Source: Dryococelus australis
Taxonomy: Eukaryota; Arthropoda; Insecta; Phasmatodea; Phasmatidae
DNA length: 64,000 nt
Direction of reading: 5' to 3'
Assembly (NCBI GenBank): GCA_029891345.1
Contig: CM057000.1
Location: forward strand, 140,166,163-140,230,162
Every line of letters starts with the position of its first letter. Position 1 is the first letter of the stretch. A program made the position numbers and the translations under genes. Shown here one piece after another: positions 1 to 10,656 of the stretch. A model generated the notes under the pieces. That model was not told the origin of the DNA. It saw nothing but the letters and a program-made list of their open reading frames with translations, and did not search any database.

Positions 1-460
1 GAGAAAAGACAAACGTTATAAAAAACAAAAATGTGTGTGATCCACACACACACACATATATATAACGTATTTATTTATTTGTCCTCAATTTCTTTAATAA
101 ATTGTATTAAATGATACTACTTTATGATTTGCATGGATATTTATGTAATATTACTGACTCATTTTATTATTCTTTAAATTTGGCATTATTATATTCCACA
201 AACGCAGTTAAAATCAAATCTGGTAGAGTGGCATAAATTGAGAAAAGATAATCGTTCCAAAAATAATTAGGTATGTTAATCACACCTAAAAAATTACACG
301 TGCAATTAATATTTTATTATATATAATCGAAGGAAACGATAAGGCCTAATTATTACTGTCGATAAAATAAAGCTATATAGATTTACTTCATGTCTTCAAG
401 TAAAGTACATTGAATTTGTGGTGAATAAAATTTAATAATACAATTCATTTATGCTTACAG
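1..460. other. AT-rich stretch without a recognised gene
   Basis: I see no coding signal here. A short CA repeat followed by TA repeats lies at about 43-65. The stretch ends in a pyrimidine-poor but usable splice-acceptor-like TTACAG at 455-460. Confidence 0.6.
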
Positions 461-570
461 ATACTGAACACTCCATTATACGGCAGCAGCATGTGACTGT
501 AACGGAGGGCGCTTTTTGGAGAAATATTCACAATGGCTAAACTCGGAAATATCGCTTCCACCAACTACAG
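461..570 (+). other. Possible short exon ahead of the transposase relic
   Basis: This 110-bp segment follows TTACAG and ends in CTACAG directly before GTACAC, so it has the shape of an exon. An ATG at 533 opens a frame that also reads on without a stop through the would-be intron to about 694. It may be a 5' exon or the N-terminal coding part of the Transib-like relic that follows. The acceptor and donor are only fair matches, and no homology was recognised for the peptide. Confidence 0.2.
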
Positions 571-908
571 GTACACATGTTCCCAAAGAAATTATTTTAA
601 TCTGATTGGACGTCCAAAAACACGCTTCTCTCAGGGTTTTTCAGAAACGAAAATTAGAAATGTGAAGACTCCCGCTCAATCTCGATCTCCTCAATAACTC
701 GCCTTAGCAGCGCAGCTAATCAACAGATCCTCGGGGAAAAAGAAACTTTGCAGAAATCATCAAAGGCGCAACGACGAGAATCCCACTGTCAGTTGAGAGA
801 GCAAAGAGAAGTTTTGAGTTAGCAAAAGAAGTAGGTCTTGGTCCGAAACCGTATACACCAAAGAGGCCTTAGCACTGACTGCTGACTTACAATTTTCGCG
901 ACATCAGT

Positions 909-2386
909 ATGTTTCGTTGCGAAGGGAATCCAAAAAGAGAAATGCGTATACCTACACTTCATATGGATAAATTAGAAAAGCTAATGGAGAGTGCTACCCC
1001 AAACGAACTGTCTCTTGCAGATACCAAAGGAGAGGTACAGTTGCAAAGTATATTAGATCATACGGCAGAACCTTTACTTATAGTCCAGGAAACTGTACTT
1101 CGAACACATTTCCCCACTGAATGTAAATACATTCTATAGATGACTCATAAGTGTTGGTGGGGGGGGGGGGGTGTGATGGAAGTTCTGGACATTCTGGTTA
1201 CAAACAAAAGTTCTCTGAAACTCATGTATGTTCTACATATTCAGATGTTCTCCTGATTTCAGTTGTACCCTTGTAACTAACGTTCCAAATAATGAATAAT
1301 CAAGAAAAAAAATTATTTGTGTGGAATTCCAGAACATCCTCCACAATATACTGTCGGCCAGTTCATTTCCAATTTATCAAAGAAACCCCAGAAAGCATTA
1401 GGAACGAATTTCAGTTCATAGAAAATCAAATACGACAGCTTGAGCCCAAGTGTGTATTGAAAACAGTGAATATTTAGAGATTCATGTGATAATTAAGACA
1501 ATGTTGGATGATAAAGTATGTAATCCATTGGTGCAAAATGCTTCAGCTCGAGTTTGCTACATTTGTGGAGCATCCCCTAAATAAATGAATAACTGGCAAA
1601 ATGTCGTGAGAAGGAAAGTGCAGAAAACCATATTTAATTTCGGCGTACCCACACGACACTTGTCCAGATAAGATGCTTTGAATGTTTGTTGCATAGATCT
1701 TACAGACTTCAGATCAAAAATGGAAGGTTCGTGGTAGCGAAGTGGAAATAAATTAATTCAGACGAAGGAAGAAAGGAAGAAATAACTGATCGTTCTCGAC
1801 CAGAAATGGGTTTGCTTGTTGATGTTGTAAGACAAGGAAGAGGTACAACAAACGACGGCAACACTTCTCGTCGATTTTTGAAAACCCAAAAAAAAAAATC
1901 TGCTGAAATTACACGAGTTGATGAAAGGCTGATTCATCGTTTGTTCGTGATTCTAAGAGCACTTTCGTGTGGATATGATATTGACAGAGAGGCTTGTAGA
2001 AAATATGCTCAAATGTAGCCTATGTAAAGCTTTATAGTTAGTTCTACATGCCTGCTAGTGTACATACAATTGTTATTCATGGATCTGATGTAATGGGTGA
2101 CATGATTTTACCAATTGGCCACCTGTCAGAGGACGTTCAAGAGTCTCGGCATAAAGAATATCGGCTTTACCGGGAACGCCACACTAGGAAAGTGCCACGA
2201 GAAAGTACGACTGAAGATTTGCTGCATATTCTGTTAGTAAGTTCTGATCCTCTTATTTCAAGCTTAAGGCCATTGCCAAGAAAAAAATCTTATTCTCTGT
2301 CAAGTGATGTTCTGACACTATTAACAACGCCTTCTGTAGAAGTGAGTGTCACTGATGAATCAGAAAGTGACGTTAGTACAGTGTAA
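909..2386 (+). pseudogene. Decayed Transib/RAG1-like DDE transposase
   Basis: Several frames read in order as one transposase. Frame pieces are 909-1139, about 1172-1477, about 1478-1720, 1806-2018 and 2048-2386, separated by stops and frameshifts. Visible motifs are CDGSSGHS at about 1172-1195, CRPVHFQFIKET, VCYICGASPK, RCFECLLHRSYRLQIK, DGNTSRRFL and finally LPIGHLSEDVQESRHK. The last two have the layout of the RAG1 core motifs NGNFARKLM and ASEGNESGNK, where the third catalytic Glu lies, and CDGSSGHS sits where the first catalytic Asp region would be. Transib is the transposon family from which RAG1 derives, so I infer a Transib-like element. A 13-G run lies just before the CDG motif, and a Trp-to-stop change (TAG) sits before FYMPASVH. 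The gene is dead. The 909-1139 part is assigned by position only. Confidence 0.72.
1159..1171 (+). repeat. 13-bp G run inside the transposase relic
   Basis: Thirteen consecutive Gs lie directly 5' of the codons for the CDGSSGHS motif. The upstream frame (909-1139) and the downstream frame (from 1172) differ, so an expanded G run is one likely cause of the frame break. Confidence 0.8.
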
Positions 2387-2499
2387 GCATGAGACATAAT
2401 GTGAGTTGAAACTTACGTTTTCAGTAATCAACTTTGTTAATTTCATTTGAAACAATTTGAAAAATATTTCATCATTTAAATAAATAATATTGGTTATTT

Positions 2500-3290
2500 T
2501 ATTTGTATGGTGTCTGAAAGTAGTGTGTTGGCATGAAACTCTCACGCTTATTGTGAAATATATTTGGACTAATCCAAACTGTAACACATTTTAAGCATAT
2601 GGAAATATGGTTTTATTATTTTTGTTAGTATGATACATTTTGATGTACACAAAAATTGTATTTTATCCTTACTCGTAAGCTAAGGAATTCATTTTTTTAA
2701 CTCTACTACTTCAAAATATAGTGTTGGCATAGGACTTTCGTCCTTACTGTGAAACATATGTTTTAACTAATTAACCCTGTTATTTTCGTTTTAAAATAGT
2801 TTCGATTCTTGAAAAATGAAATTGTATTGCTTTTGTTAGTGTGGTATTTAGATATAATCGAGAAATTGTATCTGATTCCCTAAACAAATAATGTCATTAG
2901 TTTTCTTGATGTGGTATTAGGAAGTATAGTTTTGGAAAGAGACGTTCATTCTTACTGTGCAACAAAATATGTTTGATTCTTTAAACAGGATTATTTCAGT
3001 TAAATTTTGTTAATATTGAATATAAGATTATAAACGAAAATGTATTTGATTCTTAATCATAAATTGACGGAATTGGTTTTGTTAAGTCTATTCGAAAGCA
3101 TGGTGTTGCTGGCTTGAGTTTTTCGCCTTTACTTTGAAACATTTTGTTTCGACTTATCAATTATGCTGGTTAAATTTTATACGTTTTGAAATATATGCTT
3201 CAATTCTTTGAAGCAATGATATTACTAGATATGTTGGTATGGTATTTTAAGATTACATATCACCCAACTTTACAGCTATTTTTATTTCGA
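2500..3290. repeat. Degenerate ~190-bp tandem repeat, about four copies
   Basis: A recurring block reads roughly GTGTTGGCAT, then CTTACTGTGAAACAT. It is seen near 2527, 2723, 2930 and 3103, each followed by AT-rich sequence containing TTTTGTTAGT and GGTAT. Spacings are about 170-205 bp, so the copies are old. It begins soon after the transposase relic, so it may be the 3' noncoding part of that element. Confidence 0.5.
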
Positions 3291-3484
3291 TTAATGTTAC
3301 ATCATATGCCATTAAATATATTTCGATGGTTTTTGTATCTTTTGTGTTTTACATGAAAATACATAAAATAGAGCATACATAAAATATACATTTTTTTTCA
3401 GCTGTATTTAATTTTGTCCCGGTAGCGAAGGGAAATCGACCACTGCGCGGCGCATAAACCGACTGCACTACGGGAGGTCGGCTG

Positions 3485-3560
3485 AACGCTTTGTTCATGC
3501 GCAGGTCCAGTGGAACTGAACTTTTTCAGAAAAGTAATTACATTACAAATCGGTTTTGAC
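3485..3560 (+). mobile_element. Short fragment resembling family A MITE
   Basis: The stretch TTCATGCG...TCAGAAAAGTAATTA resembles positions 18670-18720 of the intact family A copy (TTCATGCGTCGGTCAAG...TTAGAAAAGTAAATA). It may be the left part of the copy that resumes at 4205, separated by unrelated sequence, or an independent fragment. Confidence 0.35.
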
Positions 3561-4343
3561 TTGACAGCGACTTACAACTCAGCCCTTAATGTTCAGAAAG
3601 TGAACTTCGCGAAATGTTGCTCTCGGGTCCGTAGCAGTTACTCGTTGATAATGAGCAGTACGTTAAATGTAAATGTACGATAGTATAGGTCGGTTCTATG
3701 GCTTCATGCTTCACACACTAAGGTATCGTTTCTGACGTCATCAGGCCGCGGAGGGAGCTGCGTTTCGAACCACGTGACTTCGAACGGTTTAGTATGCTTA
3801 AGGGCGCTGTAGAGAGCAAGCGGCTCATCCGATGCAGATTACAAACAAAAATAATTAAAAATTACGAGTTAGGAGAAAAAGACACGAATGATATTAACAG
3901 CATGAGTAGAGCTCGACAGTACAAATCTAATACTGAAATGATGACTCGGCTACCGTAATCCGTTCCGGAGTTACGTGAAGAGTAAACTGACAAAACCCTA
4001 CGCAGCAGCGAAATGCGGACGTGGCAATTGCGTCATCGCATGCCACATCACGTGACAAGACTAAACAAGACCGACACAAACAATTAGCGCAAACGCAAAA
4101 AGCACCACCCATAGACGTTATCATGTAAAGATATCTACGGCCGTGTAGAAGACACTGCCCAAACCATTTTTTTTTTTCATACACACAGGAAAAAAAAACA
4201 TAAAACAAAATAAACTATTTAAACTTTTACAAATGTTCCCCTAACACTTTTAATTCAATGTTAAGACGTCTATCTTCTTTCTCTCCGTCGTTACCGTCTC
4301 AACTGGGCGCAGGCCAATCAGCGCACATGTTAGAATACGTGTA

Positions 4344-4472
4344 CAGGCTGTTCACGGTAAAGAGAGCACTTTTTAAGGCCCTGCTAAATTTTTCCTCTCA
4401 GCCAATTACTATCTTTCCGCTCCTTTTTAATATAAACGTTGCGATGTGACTAATAAACAGAGTGTATATATA

Positions 4473-4521
<49 letters not shown>

Positions 4522-4589
4522 GTTGGGGGGGGCCTGTTGGGGGGGGGGGGGGGGCCTTAAAAAGTGCTCACTTTATCGTGAACAGTCTA
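4344..4589 (+). mobile_element. Family B MITE inserted in a family A MITE
   Basis: Inverted ends CAGGCTGTTCACGGTAAAG and CTTTATCGTGAACAGTCTA are flanked by TA on both sides (4342-4343 and 4590-4591), as in Tc1/mariner-type elements. The left inner sequence (AAGGCCCTGCTAAATTTTTCC) matches the copy at 22376. There is no coding capacity. The interior is expanded by a TA microsatellite and two G runs. The host sequence on both sides is family A, so B arrived after A. Confidence 0.75.
4465..4554. repeat. TA microsatellite followed by G8 and G16 runs
   Basis: A TA repeat to about 4518 is followed by eight Gs at 4525-4532 and sixteen Gs at 4539-4554. The run lies inside the family B MITE, and intact relatives lack it, so it grew after insertion. 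The two adjacent G runs could form a G-quadruplex. Confidence 0.85.
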
Positions 4590-4659
4590 TAAACAGAAGC
4601 AGTGATATTCTTCAGTGTTTGATTTCAAAAATGCTCGCTTTATAGAGAACAGTCTTTAG

Positions 4660-5100
4660 TTGGAGGTAAATACCACAGCGTCCGTGATCGACGTCTGAAG
4701 CCGGAATCACATAGCCCCGACAAGCACGACACGGAAAGCCACGGCACGTACAACTAAACAGCCAATGAGATACAAGATAGATCTGACGCAAACTCGACAG
4801 ATTCTGTCGTCCGACCACCGATCTTGGATTATAAATTATTTCTATGTTCGTCGTATCGTGCGGCACGGCGCACAGAGTGTACAACTTTGCAAAATGAAAT
4901 TGTATGGCAAACTTTCCCTACAGTGGCAAACACGCAGCTTAAAGAAGGTTGGGGGGGGGGGGCGAAAAAATGTGAAAATTACTGTATACAACTCTTAAAA
5001 AATTAATAATTTTACCTTCGTATGCATTAGCGATAACACTTTGTGACTATCATATATTCGAAATTCCCCAAGTGCCCACTGTCGTTGAAACTAGCATATT
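4660..5100. other. No recognised gene; G12 run
   Basis: No homology was recognised. Twelve Gs lie at 4951-4962. Several short overlapping frames have no protein-like features. Confidence 0.5.
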
Positions 5101-5575
5101 TAATCAGCGCCTTCTAAATAATTCCGAAAATATTCTACTACTATGTCGTGTCTGTATACTGTCGGGCTGTAAATTCGAGCAGTTATATTGAAAATATAAA
5201 CGTTGTGTTGTGGTTGCGGTTTTTGTCGGTTTCGTTCTGTGTTTGTCAGGGCTGTGTGTGTGTGTGATTCCTGCTTCACGCTGCACGATCGTTGCTTCAG
5301 AACAGGCGCTCAGAGGAAATACGTACCTGATCACAAACTCGCCATCGCGCTTCATCCAGACGGAAGAGCCCCGTTTCAACTAGACCTGCAACTCCTTCCT
5401 TCCAATCGATAGGTCGCTGTCTTCTGCTGAACCCGCCAGGTGCGCAGGAATGTCGAGAGGGCGATGGCTGGCGTTCTTCCCTGAAGCAGAAATAGTTCTG
5501 CGAGTCCTTTTACATCACAGAAGTAGCGGGCTCGGAAATATTCCCCGTCCACTTTATTTGTTCTTTACTTCGCTG

Positions 5576-5615
5576 TATAAATAGAACTCTCGCCCGTCGA
5601 ACGGAAGTTCGGGCG
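5576..5615 (+). promoter_or_regulatory. TATAAATA box with hairpin at the expected start
   Basis: TATAAATA at 5576-5583 sits in a locally GC- and CpG-rich stretch (about 5270-5650). A hairpin follows at 5591-5615: CGCCC pairs with GGGCG and GAAC with GTTC, with a GGAA loop and a three-base bulge. It overlaps the position about 30 bp downstream of the TATA box where transcription would start. No long frame follows: an ATG at 5688 opens only a few codons. This could be a promoter of a noncoding or spliced transcript, or chance. Confidence 0.3.
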
Positions 5616-5649
5616 TTTGACGCCGTCTGCCGCTCTCGCAAGTGGTTTA

Positions 5650-8140
5650 TTTTTTTCACGTCGTTTTCCACCTCAGTTCCTTAGGAATGACCGTGTAACA
5701 ATTGAAAAATGAACGCCCTAGCGATGAAGTCATGGAAACCGTGAAATAGCAAACATTAAACTTGGGTGGTGAACAAGGACCAACAGGATACGTTAAAAAA
5801 GGACACAGATTAGTTAAACCGAAAAGTAATTTGGAAGGGCAGCCAACTAAAGATTTTGAATTAGACTAGCACTAATGCACACCCAAGGTACAACACCACT
5901 TGTCACACAAATTACCAAACATTTAAAAATTGTTCCGCAAACTTTACGTTTCCCACGACTCACCGTTTTCTAAGTGCCCCATCGCTCTGTAGCGTAACAA
6001 GTAAAACGTCAGCTCTAAAACATGGTAGCTGTGTTTGGCCTCAACTGACCGAAGTGAAGTGCAACTAAGACATCAGGAATAAACATAGATCCTGCAGGCA
6101 TAAGATATCGGCGTAACGTAGCAGACGTCTGAAGCATAGAGCGAGTCCTTGCAGGACCTTAAATAATCAACCACGACCAATAAAAAAATAACGACGCACG
6201 AAGGGGACAGTGGAACACTCGGAGGCAGAACAGTGGGGAAAAGCGAGGGGATCTGAGACGAGCAAAGAGTACACCACTGCACAGAAGTAGTTGGTGCTAA
6301 TAAACTTAACATGACGGTGATAACGTGGCAGTATTAAAAATATGTAATATATAAAAAGTAGAATATATTAAATATGTGCATGTATATGTACATTTTAAGG
6401 ATAGTTTTATATGCACCTTTATAAATGGAGATAAACATATTTAAACATAGACCTATTACGTATATATGTAATGAAAATTATTTACACTAAAATACAAACA
6501 TATCAACAAATGCATTTGTGTAAACATACATTTTTGACACTGTTTCTTTGTGTCCGTACACTCCTGAGACCCTCCAAAAAAGAACTGAACATTTATACTG
6601 TGAATTGAAGTGGTAACAGAAGGTTATATCAAGCTTGTAACTGGTACCACCTTCATTTGTACAAAATAATTCTAAGAATAATGTATATTATTTATAGCTA
6701 AGTGAAATGCCGATCCGGTGATGGCCACATTTCCGGTGTCTCTAGTGGCCCAATTGGGTATGACATTTCCTTTTTGTCAAACCCACACAGGCCTCAAGAA
6801 ACAAATTTTACAGGTAAAGTGCATGGACTCTCATCATTGTTGTGGTTCCTTCATTGCAATGACTGCCGCAAAACTGAAAAAATTAAATGAGAAAAGTATT
6901 TAAAGAAAATTACTATACTTATAGAAAATGGATCATGCGTGCACGCACAAAGCTGAAAGAAATATCTTATTATTAATGTAAAACCAATACATATCCACAA
7001 ATGACAGCAAAATTATCATGTTAAAGATAAATTACAAAACGGCTTGTTTTCAGTTATACTGGCTACCACTGTGCATAGCGATAAGCACTTGGTTTAACTT
7101 TCCTTCTTACTATATCTGTGCGTCAATAAACAGCCATTCAGAAGCCCCGACACTTATACCATGTTATCAATTGAAAAACTTATTTACAAATCAAGAAAGT
7201 GTGTATTTTGACTTCATTCCTCGGGAAGATATTTTCTTTTCTTTATTTCTGGATAATCACAACCACGGAAGTTTTGTAACGCTTTTAGGAAATGTTTATA
7301 GTAAAAATTGAAATGTAAATAATATGTCATTTAAAAAATGCCTCAGATCAATTGAAAAGATTTATTTTGAAAAAAAAAATCTGCTACCTACTCTATGTAC
7401 TACATACCTTAATTTCTTCAGCACAAATGTAGCAACATAAACAAACTAATATTATTATCATTATATCAATTGTAGCCAGTCCACTGTAGCTTTTGTGTTT
7501 TGTATGTGCTAATCGCTATAACTGTGAATGTGTTCGGTATGTCAATTGTAGCCTGGACCTAATTGAAATCTAGCTCATACAGCTTGTATAGAAATACTTA
7601 ATTTAACACATACACTGCGTAATGTAATCTGACCTTAACAAAACATGCATTTGCAAGTAAACAGAAGCTCTGGGAGTCTGGGGTGTTGACTATGACGTGT
7701 AATTTACAGTTACATTAAATTTCAATAACTACAATATTTTTGCGGCCAAAGTGGCAGATATTACAAACAATTATGTTTTTTCAAGAACGCATACTATCTT
7801 CCTCGATATTTCTGAAAAGCTAGCAAGTTCTCTCGTCGAACATCCATTTCGAAATTTAAACACGGAATTATTCTAGAACTGTTGACAATTAAATGTAAAT
7901 ACTTTCTAATTCTTATTATAGCTAGAATTACCAAATAAAACAATTACACTTGCATCAAGAAAGAATGCCAGGTACAACCACAGCTATAGGTCTATAGTTA
8001 ACAAAACCAGCTTCAAGATTTTACCGTTTATAGGATGTTGGAACACCTTTTGTGTAGCACCAAACTGTGTAGTTTATGTTATGATAACGATGCTAAAACA
8101 TAACACTGTAACTTGGGATGAATAACTACATGAACACAAG
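5650..8140. other. Long stretch without a recognised gene
   Basis: The sequence is AT-rich with no convincing coding region. Frames of 60-97 codons (such as 7018-7311) lack recognisable motifs and run through AT-rich sequence. No TIRs or SINEs were found. Confidence 0.55.
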
Positions 8141-8436
8141 TTTGAGGTTAGGCCTACAATACAAAATAACACAGTGAAATAAAAACGTGTTAAATTAACG
8201 TATAGTTATTGACGACCAAATTTGTACTTGTTATCAAGGCAGATTTAAGATTGTTACCTGGCTGGGCGTAAATAGATACGTACAGGGGTTTGAGGTTAGG
8301 CCTACATTACAAAACAACACAGTGATATAAAAATCGTGTGAAATAACGTATAATTATTGACGGCAAAATTTTCACTTATTATCAAGACAGGTTTAAAAGA
8401 AAGATTAAACAGATGGGTGTATGTACATAGATACAC
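8141..8436. repeat. Two-copy ~148-bp tandem duplication
   Basis: TTTGAGGTTAGGCCTACA begins at 8141 and again at 8289. The following ~148 bp match with scattered substitutions (AACACAGTGA, then TAACGTATA, then TTATTGACG, then TTATCAAG). Divergence increases toward the end of each copy, so the duplication is not recent. Confidence 0.75.
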
Positions 8437-8704
8437 ATAACTTTTTATATTATTTGTCAAACTTAGGACATAACATGTACTTCGCAAACTCACATGAATA
8501 TATTAATGTCGCGTTTCTGCTGTCGTTCATTTATTTTCATTGTTGTTAATTTAACTTTCCGTTTATAATATCACGTTTCCAACTGTCGATTCCTACCTGT
8601 TCTTTGTCAACGATTTACTTCAACAACGTGTTGGGGATAAGCGGGAAAACACGTCGTAAAAACCTGTTTGGGGAAACACGTCGTAAAAACACATTTACAC
8701 TTAC

Positions 8705-8884
8705 CTCCGGACAGCTGCAGTTGAAATTTTCATAACTTCTGCTAACTCGTTCGATGACCTTGCACGGCTTCATCTCTCCTCGACGAATTAAAGAATAAAT
8801 ACTTTCGGCGAGATTTATAATGTCTTCCTGGCGCTGACTATTCGTACGTAGTTTGCTGGAACGCGTGACTTTACACAAAATCAT
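8705..8884 (-). CDS. Candidate first coding exon of an unknown gene
   Basis: On the minus strand an ATG at 8884 opens exactly 60 codons ending in CCGGAG, directly followed by GTAAGTGT (8704 downward), a near-perfect splice donor in phase 0. The peptide is hydrophilic and protein-like: LRTNSQRQEDIINLAESIYS, then LIRRGEMKPCKVIERVSRSY, ending NFNCSCPE. The SQRQEDIINLAESIYSLI segment suggests an amphipathic helix. I do not recognise the family. The frame stays open upstream through the four 21-bp repeats, but the ATG at 8884 comes after them. No second exon could be identified downstream on this strand. It may be a host gene or a DNA-transposon gene exon. Confidence 0.4.
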
Positions 8885-8893
8885 TACAGTACA

Positions 8894-8977
8894 ATTAAAC
8901 ACTATGCGACCTATATTAAACACTATGCGACCTATATTAAACACTATACGACCTATATTAAACACTATACGACCTAT
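8894..8977 (-). repeat. Four tandem 21-bp repeats upstream of the candidate exon
   Basis: Four head-to-tail copies of a 21-bp unit (ATTAAACACTATGCGACCTAT on plus, with the G changed to A in the last two copies) end about 10 bp before the ATG at 8884. The unit length is a multiple of three, so the frame stays open and would give VFNIGRI repeats. The position fits a promoter-proximal or 5' UTR repeat. Confidence 0.85.
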
Positions 8978-9261
8978 AGTAAACCAATGATCATTGCAGA
9001 TAAGGTGAAAAATAAATGAGAAATATTAAAACACAACATCTTCCAGCTTCCGAATTTGTAGTTTGCCTCGTAACCACTCCACACAAGCAAAGCCAAGCAA
9101 CAAGCATGAAGGAACCGTTGCGCCGATCACGTGACACAATATAATTATGAGTTACAGTAAATACATGATCTTTTCGCCAATAATTACTTGAAAGTGTATA
9201 AAATAAACTTCAAACAGCTTAACTAGCCATAAATTTAAACATTACACTTGCAATACCGCGT

Positions 9262-9421
9262 TGTTTCGTAGAACTACTTTTCTCATTTCACTGCCAACAT
9301 AACTGGGTGTGTTCACTCCTAGCCTGTGCGGGAACGCACATGGTTATTCATACGCAGTTGCAGGCAGTGGTTATTTTCAAAGGTTGATTTATTGAGTGAT
9401 CACTTTAACGTGAACGGCCTT
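9262..9421 (+). mobile_element. Family A MITE, right end only
   Basis: AGAACTACTTTTCTCATTTC, then AACTGGGTG, then GGCAGTGG, then GTGAACGGCCTT plus TA match the right ~140 bp of the copies at 18549 and 59605. The left part is absent, so the copy is truncated. There is no coding capacity. Confidence 0.65.
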
Positions 9422-9539
9422 TACCTAGATGTAGATGTAATAGAATAAAAACCAAAGCGTTGGAAAATTGCGTTGTCCGAAAGCGAGCCAAAGGCTAAAA
9501 GAAAGAAAGAGAGAAATGAACAGGAAAAGGAAACTCCTA

Positions 9540-9740
9540 CAGGCTGTTCACGGTAAAGTGAACACTTTGAGGCCCTAGTTACTTTTTCTTTCGGTCTTTT
9601 TTTTTATAATTTAACCACATTTTTAAATCAATATCGCTACTCGGAAGTTAACGTCTAAGGCTAAAACAAAATATATTTATTGACTTATATTTCGAATTAG
9701 GGTTTTTTTTAAAAGTGCTCACTTTACCGTGAATAGCCTA
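9540..9740 (+). mobile_element. Family B MITE, short copy
   Basis: CAGGCTGTTCACGGTAAAGTG at the left and CTCACTTTACCGTGAATAGC at the right form terminal inverted repeats flanked by TA. Inner sequence (AAGTTAACGTCTAAGGC, then AAAATATATTTATT) matches the copy at 22376. It is about 200 bp and has no gene. Confidence 0.75.
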
Positions 9741-9899
9741 TATACCCCTATATTACCCAGAAAGGGCACAAGTGCAGGGGTTATACGAAAGCGTGTCCCG
9801 CCTTTAGCGCTATATATATATATAACATACTTTCACGACACCTAGCCCGCCACATAATTATATTGCGAAAGGATCTCTAGCTATGGGCGATCGCCAATA

Positions 9900-10420
9900 A
9901 CAAATCCAGTTTTTTTTTGTCTGAATATGAGTGACAACCCGCCTGAGTATGACAGGGCCTTGGGCATTGCACGAATCAGAGCTTGTTTCTTGAGCGACAC
10001 AACGCCGCAACTCGCGACGCCACGATTTGTGGTGAATAATCTCTTAACTCTCGTTATCCTTGGTAGCGATCAGGCGAGCACGCGATACACAGATGTACTT
10101 TCGGGAGGTTCCACGGACTCCTAGCGCTTCCCTTCACGACGCCGATCTGGAGGCCAGTTTCTCAACATGGTTACCATGCCCGCTTGACATGAAGAGTGAG
10201 TTTCTACCAGAACTGCCCTCGTGTTTTTCACACCCTTCCTTGGCCAGCCAGGTCTCTAGACATTTTGGCCATAGAGCGTGTATAGAGTCAACTTGGACAA
10301 GGTATTCAACCGTCGATGGGCGTACAGCGTATGGAGCTATAGTATATTTGCGGTTTCTTCGCACCTTATGAATCAAACCTTTGGCTGCTTCCAAAATAAG
10401 CCATCTATACAAACGTTTTA
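9900..10420. other. GC-richer block without an assignable gene
   Basis: Overlapping frames on both strands (65-103 codons) are open here, which is expected in GC-richer sequence. None shows a motif I recognise. It could be an unknown exon or a decayed element. Confidence 0.3.
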
Positions 10421-10512
10421 TACTTGTGTTAATATGAAATAGTTAATTTTTGGTTGATATAACATATTTATTTCGATATATCGATATATTTTCAAAATCC
10501 CTAAGTTACGGC

Positions 10513-10656
10513 GACGATCCCTGAGAAAACCCGCCTACCGACTGCATCGTCCGGCACGATTCCCACTTGCGAAAATCCGGTGACCCGGACGGGGATTGAA
10601 TCCGGTTCGCCTTTGTGGGAGGTGAGCATGCTAACCGCTCTGACACGATGGACCCC
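10513..10656 (-). mobile_element. tRNA-derived SINE, 3'-truncated
   Basis: Read on the minus strand, a tRNA-like head (starting near GGGGTCC, with B-box GGATTCAATCCC) is followed by the shared SINE body, including ATTTTCGCAAGTGGGAATCG and GGCGGGTTTTCTCAGGGAT. It stops at the GGGAT motif, so the distal body and (CACT)n tail are missing. Confidence 0.75.

Larger units (their letters stand above)
4205..4656 (+). mobile_element. Family A MITE, right part, split by a nested element
   Basis: 4205-4343 matches the second half of family A (GTTAAGA, then TCGTTACC, then CAACTGGGCGCA), and 4590-4656 supplies the right end (AGCAGTGAT ... GAACAGTCTT, then TA). The two parts are separated exactly by the family B element at 4344-4589. 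The left part is missing or displaced to 3485-3560. Compared with the 430-bp copy at 18549-18978, this copy is diverged. Confidence 0.65.

Noticed and set aside
8302..8493. Second exon for the candidate gene at 8705-8884
   Set aside because: The frame lies in the 148-bp duplication and AT-rich flank, has no convincing acceptor and no protein-like pattern.
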